The translations under genes and the position numbers were made by a program. The notes beneath the pieces were generated by a model. It saw only the letters and a list, made by a program, of their open reading frames with translations, did not search any database and had not been told where the DNA came from. DNA of 9,618 nt from JANLVJ01 sp031363945 (lineage in GTDB: Bacteria > Bacteroidota > Bacteroidia > Sphingobacteriales > Sphingobacteriaceae): positions 1 to 9,618 of the forward strand of contig JANLVJ010000023.1 in assembly GCA_031363945.1 (NCBI GenBank), given 5' to 3'. Positions 1 through 6,144 of the stretch are shown here, in pieces; within the stretch, counting starts at the first letter, position 1, and each line of letters begins with the position of its first letter.

Positions 1-34
1 AGGGTTTATTAAAAATTTCATACTTTAGGAGGCT

Positions 35-1030
35 ATGGAAATTGTTGTAAGCGGAATTCGTTCTACCGGAAATCTGCATCTTGGAAATTATTTTGGTGCC
101 CTGCAAAATTTTGTAAAGCTTCAGGATACTCACCTGTGTTATTTTTTTATTGCTGATTATCATTCATTAACCACACACCCCACTTCTAAATATTTACACA
201 GTAGCGCCAGGCAGGTACTAATTGAATACCTGGCATCTGGTATTGATCCTGAAAAATGCACTATTTATGTACAGTCTGATGTGCCTGAGGTAACAGAACT
301 TTATTTGTATCTGAATATGAATGCCTATTTAGGAGAGCTCGAAAGAGCAACCGCATTTAAAGATAAAGTAAAGGACCAGCCAGATAATGTCAATGCTGGC
401 CTTCTCACCTACCCTACTCTGATGGCAGCTGACATACTGCTACATCATGGAACCCAGGTACCTGTTGGCAAAGACCAGCAACAGCATCTTGAAATGGCCA
501 GAACATTTGCTAACCGCTTCAATCGCCTATATAAGAATGAATATTTTTCTGAACCTCAGGCCTTTAATTTTGGAAAGCAACTGGTAAAGGTGCCAGGTCT
601 TGATGGCAAAGGTAAAATGGGTAAATCAGAAGGCGAAGGAAACGCTGTTTTTCTTTCTGACAGTCCTGAACTCATTCGCAAAAAGGTGATGAAGGCAGTA
701 ACCGATAGCGGACCAACAGTTTCAGGACAGGAAAAATCAGATGCTGCAAGAAATCTATTTGAGCTGCTGAAACTGGTCTCAACCATCGAAACTGTAGATT
801 TTTTTGAAGCTGAGTATAATGCCTGTAAAATTAGTTACGGTGATTTGAAGAAACAATTAGCAGAAGATATGATTGTTCACAATGCGCCTATTTACGACCG
901 TATTCAGGAGTTGGGTGCAGATTCTACTTATGTTCGTGAAGTTGCCAGAATGGGGGCCGCAAAAGCCAGAAACTCTGCTCAGAAAACCATTAAAGAAGTA
1001 CGTAAAATAATTGGATTTAAATCATTTTAA
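35..1030 (+). CDS. trpS: Tryptophanyl-tRNA synthetase (class I)
   Basis: This cytoplasmic enzyme charges tRNA(Trp) with tryptophan using ATP. The 331-residue length is normal for bacterial TrpRS. The class I HIGH-type motif is seen as HLGN at residues 15-18 within TGNLHLGNYFG. The KMSKS loop is seen as KMGKS at 194-198. The MAADIL segment at 130-135 carries the Asp (D133) that in this family contacts the tryptophan indole ring. The ATG at 35 gives an N-terminus (MEIVVSGIR) that begins directly at the first beta strand, as in relatives. AGGAGG at 27-32 lies only 2 bases before the ATG, too close for normal Shine-Dalgarno use. The stop codon is one base before the next gene's ATG, so the two are probably cotranscribed. 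The promoter is not in the window. Confidence 0.97.
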   Translation: MEIVVSGIRSTGNLHLGNYFGALQNFVKLQDTHLCYFFIADYHSLTTHPTSKYLHSSARQVLIEYLASGIDPEKCTIYVQSDVPEVTELYLYLNMNAYLGELERATAFKDKVKDQPDNVNAGLLTYPTLMAADILLHHGTQVPVGKDQQQHLEMARTFANRFNRLYKNEYFSEPQAFNFGKQLVKVPGLDGKGKMGKSEGEGNAVFLSDSPELIRKKVMKAVTDSGPTVSGQEKSDAARNLFELLKLVSTIETVDFFEAEYNACKISYGDLKKQLAEDMIVHNAPIYDRIQELGADSTYVREVARMGAAKARNSAQKTIKEVRKIIGFKSF

Positions 1031-1031
1031 C

Positions 1032-1646
1032 ATGCATTTGGCAATTGTTGGCAATATCGGTTCAGGAAAAACTACACTTACAGGTTTACTTTCTAACCAT
1101 TATAATTGCGAGGCGCTTTATGAGTCAGTAGAAAACAATCCGTACCTCGAAGATTTCTATCTGGATATGAAGAGGTGGTCATTTAATCTTCAGGTATTTT
1201 TTTTGAATAGCCGGTTTCAACAGGTTCGGCAAATTAATCATACAAACTCACTGATCATTCAAGATCGAACCATTTACGAAGACTGCTATATTTTTGCCGA
1301 TAATTTGCATGATATGGGTCTGATGACTACCCGTGATTATGAAAATTATTATTCGATCTTTCAATCAGTCATTCATTTTGTTCGCCCACCTGATCTTTTA
1401 ATCTATTTGCAAGCGTCTGTACCCACCCTAGTTAGTAATATTCAGCGCCGGGGTAGAGAATATGAAACAGGAATAAGACTTGATTACCTGAGCAAGTTGA
1501 ATGATAAATATGAAAATTGGATAAAAAATTACCAGGAGGGAAAACTCCTGGTGATTAATAAAGACAAAATTAATTTTGCTGATGATCAGGAAGATCTTGG
1601 TTTTGTCGTAGATGCGATTGAAAAAGAGATTCACGGCCTGTTTTAA
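1032..1646 (+). CDS. Deoxynucleoside kinase (dNK / dGK-dAK family)
   Basis: This 204-residue P-loop kinase should phosphorylate deoxynucleosides in the nucleotide salvage pathway. The Walker A motif GNIGSGKT is at residues 7-14. E31, in the ESVENNPYLEDFY stretch, fits the usual substrate-binding and base position. The DRT motif (78-80, in QDRTIYED) corresponds to the DRS/ERS catalytic motif, and RRGREYE (139-145) is the LID arginine loop. DRT with IYED resembles Bacillus deoxyguanosine/deoxyadenosine kinases, but substrate preference cannot be assigned from sequence alone. An upstream in-frame TTG (1011) would start inside trpS. I prefer the ATG at 1032 because it places the first strand (HLAIVGNIG) at the N-terminus as in relatives. 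It lies one base after the trpS stop, which suggests translational coupling. The gene end is embedded in a hairpin (1621-1664). Confidence 0.93.
   Translation: MHLAIVGNIGSGKTTLTGLLSNHYNCEALYESVENNPYLEDFYLDMKRWSFNLQVFFLNSRFQQVRQINHTNSLIIQDRTIYEDCYIFADNLHDMGLMTTRDYENYYSIFQSVIHFVRPPDLLIYLQASVPTLVSNIQRRGREYETGIRLDYLSKLNDKYENWIKNYQEGKLLVINKDKINFADDQEDLGFVVDAIEKEIHGLF
1531..1552. repeat. Perfect inverted repeat inside the kinase gene
   Basis: ACCAGGAG (1531-1538) and CTCCTGGT (1545-1552) are perfect 8-bp arms around a 6-base GGAAAA loop. They lie in the last 120 bases of the deoxynucleoside kinase gene, in codons for YQEGKLLV. The stem is unusually GC-rich for this DNA and could form in mRNA or ssDNA. 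There is no following T-run, so it is not an ordinary terminator. Its function is unknown. Confidence 0.5.
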
Positions 1647-1664
1647 GCCGCAAATCTCTTTTTT
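1621..1664. terminator. Probable bidirectional terminator between convergent genes
   Basis: AAAAAGAGATT (1621-1631) pairs perfectly with AATCTCTTTTT (1653-1663). An inner CGGC (1634-1637) pairs with GCCG (1647-1650) around the kinase stop codon (1644-1646). The result is a two-part hairpin with an A-run on one side and a T-run on the other, as expected for a rho-independent terminator that works in both directions. It sits exactly between the kinase gene and the convergent DUF885 gene. The 3' arm itself supplies the U-tract, and the outer stem is AT-rich, so its strength is uncertain. Confidence 0.6.
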
Positions 1665-1690
1665 GGCAGACTGGATTTAAAACGTAGCTT

Positions 1691-3472
1691 TTACTTCAAT
1701 GTTAAGGCCCAGGCATCCAATTTTTTTTCAACAATAGCCAGAGGCATACAGCCATCTTTCAAAAGCTGATTATGAAATTCTGCGATCTTGAATTTATTTC
1801 CCAGTTCCTGTTTATATTTTGCCCTGAGAGCCCTTATTTTTAATGCACCAATTTTATAGGAAAGCGCCTGACCTGGAATGGCCATATAGCGTTCAATTTC
1901 AGCAGTTGCGCCACCTTCGTCAATAGCTTCATTTTCTATCATATAGGTAATTGCCTGTTCACGCGTCATTGATTTAGTATGCAGGGCAACGTCTACTACC
2001 AAACGAATTGCACGGTGAATTTCATCACCAAGAGCACCCATATACTGATACGGATCAGTATATAAACCAAGTTCTTTGCCTAAAGATTCGCAGTATAAAG
2101 CATAACCTTCACCATAAGCCCCATACCAGCTGAAACGCCTGAATTTTGGCAGGCTTTTATTTTCCTGTTGCAAAGAAATCTGATAATGATGTCCTGGTAT
2201 TGCTTCATGCAGAAACAATGATTCCATGCCAGAAGTGGTATTAAATTTCGTTGCATCTAGTATAGGCACGTAAAATATACCTGGTCTGGACCCGTCTGCA
2301 GTACCTTGCATATATTCAGCACTTGATGACGCTGCTCTGAATGCCTCTGTCTGTCTGATTTCAAAGTTCGTCTTTGGAACGTGACTATAAAGCAAGCTTA
2401 GTTTGGGAAGCATTCTTTTATGAATCGCCTCAAATGCCTGCAATACTTGTTCCGGGGTCTTGTAAGGCATGAAACGGGGATCGTTTTTCATATACTCAAA
2501 AAAGGCCTTTAAATCACCTTTAAAGCCTACTGACTGGCGAACACTATCCATGGTATGACGAATTCTACTTACTTCTTTAAGTCCGGTCTGATAAATTTCT
2601 TCAGGACTTTCATTGATGGTCGTCCATGATTTTACTAAAAATGCATAATCAGCTGCACCGCCAGGTATAGCTGAAATTCCTGAACTAAGTCTGGCTTTTG
2701 GCAGGTATTCAGTTCTTAGAAAAGATTCAAGTCTGGCATAAGCTGGAACAAGTTCCGTACTGATCGAAGCTTTGAATGCGGCTGTCAGACGCTGCTTTTC
2801 AGCAACAGAAAAACTCGTTGGAAACTTTGTTACAGGGGTGAAAAACAAACTTTTTTCAGGGTCTGTAACAACCAGCGCATTTAACTGGGGAATTATTTTA
2901 ATAACAAGTGCCTTTGGAAGAATCACACCTGCTGAGATGCCTTTTTTAAAATTCACAATTGATGAATCAGACCAATTGGTGAAAGCTTTTATACGTGCCA
3001 GCCAGTTATCATAATCAGTAACAGTTTTAAATGGCTGTGCACCTGATCCAGAACCTAACTGCCCCATAGAAATTGGTAAACCCCAAAATTGATTGAACGG
3101 GATCATCCATAGATTATTTTTCAACCCTTCCAGATCCATTTTCATATTATAAGAAAACATATCGTAGCTGATTTTATCATTTGCATTCAGGTCTTCATAT
3201 TTAAATGTTGAAAGACTATCAAGACTTGACTGATAAAACTGATGCAATGAATCTCGAAATTTAACTGTCTGATCATTGGGTAAGAGTGCGTTAAACCGAT
3301 AGTCTCCTTCCTGAGTAGCTTCCAGCGGATTTAAACGAAGATGGTGATCCCAATATCTTTCAAAGAAATTGGCAAGGTCTTTGTTATCGACTAAGCCAGA
3401 ATGGTTGTTTATTGGTTTACAAGCCGACAAAACAGCTAAAAAAATCAATAGATTAAAAATTTTGATTTTCAT
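1691..3472 (-). CDS. DUF885 family lipoprotein, probable zinc metallopeptidase
   Basis: This 593-residue protein has a lipoprotein signal peptide: MKIKIF, a hydrophobic stretch, then the lipobox LSAC with C18 as the predicted lipidated residue. It should therefore be anchored on the periplasmic or outer-membrane side. The DUF885 hallmark HEAIPGHH lies at residues 422-429. EGYALYCE at 455-462 would supply the downstream glutamate of a gluzincin-like zinc site. The conserved C-terminal block YMAIPGQALSY is at about 529-539. The length fits full-size DUF885 proteins. The family is generally placed near MA-clan metallopeptidases, but substrates are mostly unknown, so peptidase activity is inferred. 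An ATG 30 bases upstream (3502) would put a charged decapeptide before the signal peptide, so I chose 3472. The gene is convergent with the kinase gene and divergent from the radical SAM region, and is likely transcribed alone. Confidence 0.9.
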   Translation of the reverse strand: MKIKIFNLLIFLAVLSACKPINNHSGLVDNKDLANFFERYWDHHLRLNPLEATQEGDYRFNALLPNDQTVKFRDSLHQFYQSSLDSLSTFKYEDLNANDKISYDMFSYNMKMDLEGLKNNLWMIPFNQFWGLPISMGQLGSGSGAQPFKTVTDYDNWLARIKAFTNWSDSSIVNFKKGISAGVILPKALVIKIIPQLNALVVTDPEKSLFFTPVTKFPTSFSVAEKQRLTAAFKASISTELVPAYARLESFLRTEYLPKARLSSGISAIPGGAADYAFLVKSWTTINESPEEIYQTGLKEVSRIRHTMDSVRQSVGFKGDLKAFFEYMKNDPRFMPYKTPEQVLQAFEAIHKRMLPKLSLLYSHVPKTNFEIRQTEAFRAASSSAEYMQGTADGSRPGIFYVPILDATKFNTTSGMESLFLHEAIPGHHYQISLQQENKSLPKFRRFSWYGAYGEGYALYCESLGKELGLYTDPYQYMGALGDEIHRAIRLVVDVALHTKSMTREQAITYMIENEAIDEGGATAEIERYMAIPGQALSYKIGALKIRALRAKYKQELGNKFKIAEFHNQLLKDGCMPLAIVEKKLDAWALTLK

Positions 3473-3510
3473 AAAAAGGTTTATTTTGGTAATTAAGTAC
3501 ATTTTAAATA

Positions 3511-3518
3511 CAAAATTA
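3511..3518 (-). promoter_or_regulatory. Possible -7 box for the DUF885 gene
   Basis: On the - strand this reads TAATTTTG, an exact match to the Bacteroidota -7 pattern TAnnTTTG. It would give a leader of roughly 30-35 bases before the ATG at 3472. I found no TTG at the expected -33 spacing, and the region is AT-rich, so this is a weak call. A second match (TAAATTTG, 3560-3567, - strand) also lacks a well-spaced TTG. Confidence 0.3.
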
Positions 3519-3604
3519 GAAAATTTTTAATGTGTCGTTAGTACTGCAAATAATACAGACAAATTTATTTTTATTACGTTAAATAGGTATTAACCAACTT
3601 CTCT

Positions 3605-3802
3605 ATGAAAAATTCGAACAAAACAAATGGGATTGCAAATTTTACTGTAGATAGTTTAAGTAACCCGGTAGTAGAAAGCTTTTCTGTAACTGAACAAAAT
3701 CTAGCCTTGAAATCAGTTGCAGAAAGGACAGTAAATTGTCTTTCAAGGTCAGAAATTAGTTTCTTAAAGGTTTTGATCGGACTTAATATACAGCGAGTTT
3801 AA
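3605..3802 (+). CDS. Unrecognised small protein (65 aa), uncertain gene
   Basis: An ATG-started 65-codon ORF fills much of the otherwise gene-free 3473-3858 interval. The product has a polar N-terminal half (MKNSNKTNGIANF) and a mildly hydrophobic C-terminal segment (EISFLKVLIGLNI, residues 50-62). It has no signal peptide, metal-binding motif or family signature that I recognise. It has one cysteine (C44). It is on the same strand as the radical SAM gene and ends 56 bases before it, so it could be a leader gene of that unit. There is no clear ribosome binding site or -7 box before it. Chance is a real alternative at this length in AT-rich DNA. The rest of the 3473-3858 interval holds only weak promoter-like boxes and the TTACT cluster described separately. 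Confidence 0.35.
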   Translation: MKNSNKTNGIANFTVDSLSNPVVESFSVTEQNLALKSVAERTVNCLSRSEISFLKVLIGLNIQRV

Positions 3803-3825
3803 ATGAATTAACAAGGTTATTACAT

Positions 3826-3856
3826 TTACTTTACTAAAGTAATTAGTAATTTTACT
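3826..3856. promoter_or_regulatory. Cluster of five TTACT half-sites before the radical SAM gene
   Basis: Five copies of the pentamer TTACT or its complement AGTAA occur in 31 bases: TTACT at 3826-3830 and 3831-3835, AGTAA at 3838-3842 and 3845-3849, and TTACT at 3852-3856. The core TTACTTT-act-AAAGTAA (3826-3842) is a perfect 7-bp dyad, and AGTAA-tt-TTACT (3845-3856) is another. The cluster ends two bases before the start codon at 3859 and overlaps a weak -7-like TAATTTTA (3847-3854). This arrangement suits an operator for a dimeric regulator, but no specific regulator can be named. AT-richness lowers the significance. Confidence 0.35.
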
Positions 3857-3858
3857 GA

Positions 3859-5115
3859 ATGGATTTTGATCGCATATCAGAAAAGCTAGCTATTTTAGCT
3901 GATGCTGCAAAATATGATGTTTCGTGTGCCTCAAGCGGTAGTAAAAGAAAAAATACTCAGAAAGGTTTGGGAAATACCGGGGCTGGTATTTGTCATTCTT
4001 ATACGGCAGATGGACGATGTGTTTCTCTTTTAAAGATACTGCTTACCAACTATTGTATTTTTGATTGTGCTTATTGCGTTTCTCGCAGTAGCAATGATGT
4101 AAAAAGGGCAGCTTTTACTGTTCAGGAAGTTGTCGACCTGACAATGAATTTTTACAGGCGTAATTATATAGAAGGTCTTTTTTTGAGTTCCGGCATCTTT
4201 AAAGATGCAGACTATACTATGGAAAGGCTTGTCAGAATTGCCAAAAAACTTAGAATCGAGCATAATTTTAATGGATATATTCATTTAAAAACTATTCCTG
4301 GAGCAAGTGATGAGTTAATGCATGAAGCTGGTCTGTACGCAGATCGCCTAAGTGTAAATCTGGAAGTGCCAACAGAGGCTGGTTTAAAATTATTGGCTCC
4401 TGAAAAAAATCGGGCTGAAATGGTCAAACCCATGACTTATGTTTCAAATCAGTTATTGCGATTTAAGGATGAAAGGAAATCATTAAAAAAAATCCCACTA
4501 TTTGCTCCTGCCGGGCAAAGTACACAGATGGTTATAGGTGCAGCTGGTGAATCTGATAAAGATATTCTGATTACTGCTGATTCCTTTTATAAATCTCATC
4601 AATTAAAAAGAGTCTATTATTCAGGTTATGTTCCTGTTTCAGTTGATGGACGCTTACCCGCAATGGGAACACTAGTACCAATGGTTCGGGAAAACAGGTT
4701 ATATCAGGCAGACTGGCTGATGCGTTTTTACGATTTCAATATTCATGAAATTGTTTCCGAAGCGTCACCCCTTCTTGAACTAGATATTGACCCCAAATTA
4801 AGCTGGGCCCTTAAGAACATGAATGTTTTTCCAATTGATATAAATACGGCTGACCTACATGATATTCTGCGCATTCCGGGGGTAGGCTTGCTCTCTGCGA
4901 CTAAGATTATTGAAGGTCGAAAATTTAGCAGGCTTGGCTGGGAGCATCTCAAAAAAATGGGAATTGCATTAAATAGAGCACGATTTTTTATAACCTGTCA
5001 GGAAAAGAAATTCATTAAACGGGAGACTTCAGCAAGCCGCATCAAACAGTTTATACTTGCTGGTTCTGCTTCAAAGTTCAGTCAGGCACTGAATCCACAG
5101 TTAAGTCTGTTTTAA
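3859..5115 (+). CDS. Radical SAM protein of the putative DNA repair/modification pair
   Basis: This 418-residue protein matches the uncharacterised family I know as 'putative DNA modification/repair radical SAM protein' (TIGR03916 type). The cluster motif CIFDCAYC gives C66, C70 and C73 in CxxxCxxC spacing for a 4Fe-4S cluster that cleaves S-adenosylmethionine. Family-typical blocks are GICHSYTADGRC (43-54), GLFLSSGIFKDADYTME (106-122) and GYIHLKTIPGAS (139-150). A helix-hairpin-helix lies at about 327-351 (DINTADLHDILRIPGVG...), a non-specific DNA-binding element. Additional cysteines are C23, C45, C54 and C380. The protein ends in QLSLF (414-418), matching the canonical bacterial sliding-clamp-binding pentapeptide. 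The ATG at 3859 follows the TTACT cluster. The DUF4130 partner gene starts 83 bases downstream. The reaction and substrate are unknown; a DNA lesion or modified base is inferred from the HhH, the clamp motif and the family's linkage to uracil-DNA glycosylase domains. Confidence 0.93.
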   Translation: MDFDRISEKLAILADAAKYDVSCASSGSKRKNTQKGLGNTGAGICHSYTADGRCVSLLKILLTNYCIFDCAYCVSRSSNDVKRAAFTVQEVVDLTMNFYRRNYIEGLFLSSGIFKDADYTMERLVRIAKKLRIEHNFNGYIHLKTIPGASDELMHEAGLYADRLSVNLEVPTEAGLKLLAPEKNRAEMVKPMTYVSNQLLRFKDERKSLKKIPLFAPAGQSTQMVIGAAGESDKDILITADSFYKSHQLKRVYYSGYVPVSVDGRLPAMGTLVPMVRENRLYQADWLMRFYDFNIHEIVSEASPLLELDIDPKLSWALKNMNVFPIDINTADLHDILRIPGVGLLSATKIIEGRKFSRLGWEHLKKMGIALNRARFFITCQEKKFIKRETSASRIKQFILAGSASKFSQALNPQLSLF

Positions 5116-5198
5116 CAGGTAAGATATTTCTCTCCAATACAGTAATGCCATTATGAAATCAGTATAATCGGTTTGCCCTATATAAATCCTTGATTTTA

Positions 5199-5996
5199 AT
5201 GAATGAGATTTCAATTTATCATGAAGCAGGATTATTAAAAGAAAGTCCTGACCGACTTATCTATGATGGTTCTTTTAACGGATTTTTTACTGCTGTATTT
5301 GAAATATTCGAGTTAAAAGCGTTTAAGGCTGAAATAGTAAAACAGGTTAAGCCTTTACCACTATTTAGCAACCATCGTATTGTAATTACGAATGATTCAA
5401 AAGCTCAACGAGTTCTCGCTGGCTTAGGAAAAAAAATCACGGCAAATTCAATCAATGATATTTTTGCGGTATGGCTGTCTGAACTTGAAATTGTAGAGCG
5501 TGTACTATTAGGTTATGTGCTACATGCATTCAATAATGGTAGTTGTATTGAAAATGATTATAGTAATTTTTTTGTTCTTGACTTTAAAAAAATTGTAAAG
5601 ATGGTTTCTCGTGAACGGCATAGAATGAAGGCCTTTGTACGTTTTAGCCGTTTAAAAGATGATTTATACTACGCCAGAGTAGACCCTGATTTTAATGTAT
5701 TGCCTCTTATACAGCAGCATTTTACAGCCCGTTATTCAGACCAGCAATGGCTGATTTATGATCTTAGAAGAAATTATGGTATTTATTACGACTTGCATAT
5801 CACACGTATTATTGAGCTTGAGGTTATTCCAAAAAATGAGTCTGATCTTGTTCATGATCAGGAACAAGAATTCAGACTTTTATGGCAAAACTATTTCACC
5901 AATGTGAACATCGAAAGCCGAAAAAACACTAAACTACATGTACGGCATGTTCCTAAAAGATATTGGAAATACCTCACTGAAAAGGGGCTTTTCTGA
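5199..5996 (+). CDS. DUF4130 protein, partner of the radical SAM protein
   Basis: This 265-residue protein matches the 'probable DNA metabolism protein' family (DUF4130, TIGR03915 type), which occurs next to the upstream radical SAM family. The family blocks are in order: YDGSFNGFFTAVFE at residues 22-35, the central FVRFSRLKDDLYYARVDPDFNVL at 146-168, DQQWLIYDLRRNYGIYYD at 181-198, and the C-terminal PKRYWKYL at 252-259. In many genomes this family is fused to a C-terminal uracil-DNA-glycosylase-like domain. Here the protein stops right after the DUF4130 core, so it is the stand-alone form. I chose the ATG at 5199 over an in-frame TTG at 5190. The 83-base gap to the radical SAM gene contains no terminator that I can see, so cotranscription is likely. 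The last codons (TEKGLF) form the first unit of the tandem repeat that follows. The molecular function is unknown. Confidence 0.9.
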   Translation: MNEISIYHEAGLLKESPDRLIYDGSFNGFFTAVFEIFELKAFKAEIVKQVKPLPLFSNHRIVITNDSKAQRVLAGLGKKITANSINDIFAVWLSELEIVERVLLGYVLHAFNNGSCIENDYSNFFVLDFKKIVKMVSRERHRMKAFVRFSRLKDDLYYARVDPDFNVLPLIQQHFTARYSDQQWLIYDLRRNYGIYYDLHITRIIELEVIPKNESDLVHDQEQEFRLLWQNYFTNVNIESRKNTKLHVRHVPKRYWKYLTEKGLF

Positions 5997-6130
5997 CAAG
6001 GTAATTTTTTGATATAGGGAATCCTGACACGACAATTTCTGATAAGGCGAATCCTGACAAGGCAATTTCTGATAAGGCAGTATCTGATAAGGCAAATCCT
6101 GACAAGGGAATTTCTAATAAGTCTGACTTC
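5978..6130. repeat. 15-bp tandem repeat array, about ten units
   Basis: Units follow the consensus TGAYAAGGCRAWTYC. They start at 5978 (16 nt, inside the DUF4130 gene), 5994 (16 nt, beginning with that gene's TGA stop), 6010, 6025, 6040, 6055, 6070, 6085, 6100 and a degraded one at 6115. Two variants largely alternate: a TGAYAAGGSAATTTC type and a TGATAAGGCRAATCC type, giving a 30-bp higher-order period. Units at 6040-6114 are the best conserved, and both edges are degenerate, as expected for slippage growth. The array fills the space between the convergent DUF4130 and cystathionine beta-synthase genes. Fifteen bases is a whole number of codons, and several frames stay open, but none in the array has a good start codon. 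Its role is unknown. Confidence 0.9.
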
Positions 6131-6144
6131 AAATGTTTGAGCGC

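Noticed and set aside
1..28. Possible end of an upstream gene (frame ending TAG at 26-28)
   Set aside because: Only eight codons are visible, with no recognisable C-terminus, so an upstream gene cannot be supported.
27..32. AGGAGG before trpS as a Shine-Dalgarno site
   Set aside because: It ends only 2 bases before the ATG, too close for normal pairing, and Bacteroidota genes rarely rely on such sites. It may be chance.
1011..1031. TTG at 1011 as the kinase start
   Set aside because: It adds seven residues before the usual N-terminal strand and overlaps trpS. The ATG at 1032 fits the family better.
3473..3502. Upstream ATG (3502) as the DUF885 start
   Set aside because: It would place MYLITKINLF in front of a complete lipoprotein signal peptide. 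The ATG at 3472 gives a normal signal sequence.
5979..5993. GAAAAG-GGG-CTTTTC hairpin at the end of the DUF4130 gene as a terminator
   Set aside because: The stem is short and AT-rich and no T-run follows directly. It is also explained as part of the first repeat unit.
5976..5993. C-terminal TEKGLF of the DUF4130 protein as a second clamp-binding motif
   Set aside because: It lacks the key glutamine and the QLxLF spacing. Only the radical SAM protein has a proper match.
5978..6130. The repeat array as a CRISPR
   Set aside because: The 15-bp units abut with no spacers, and there are no cas genes nearby.
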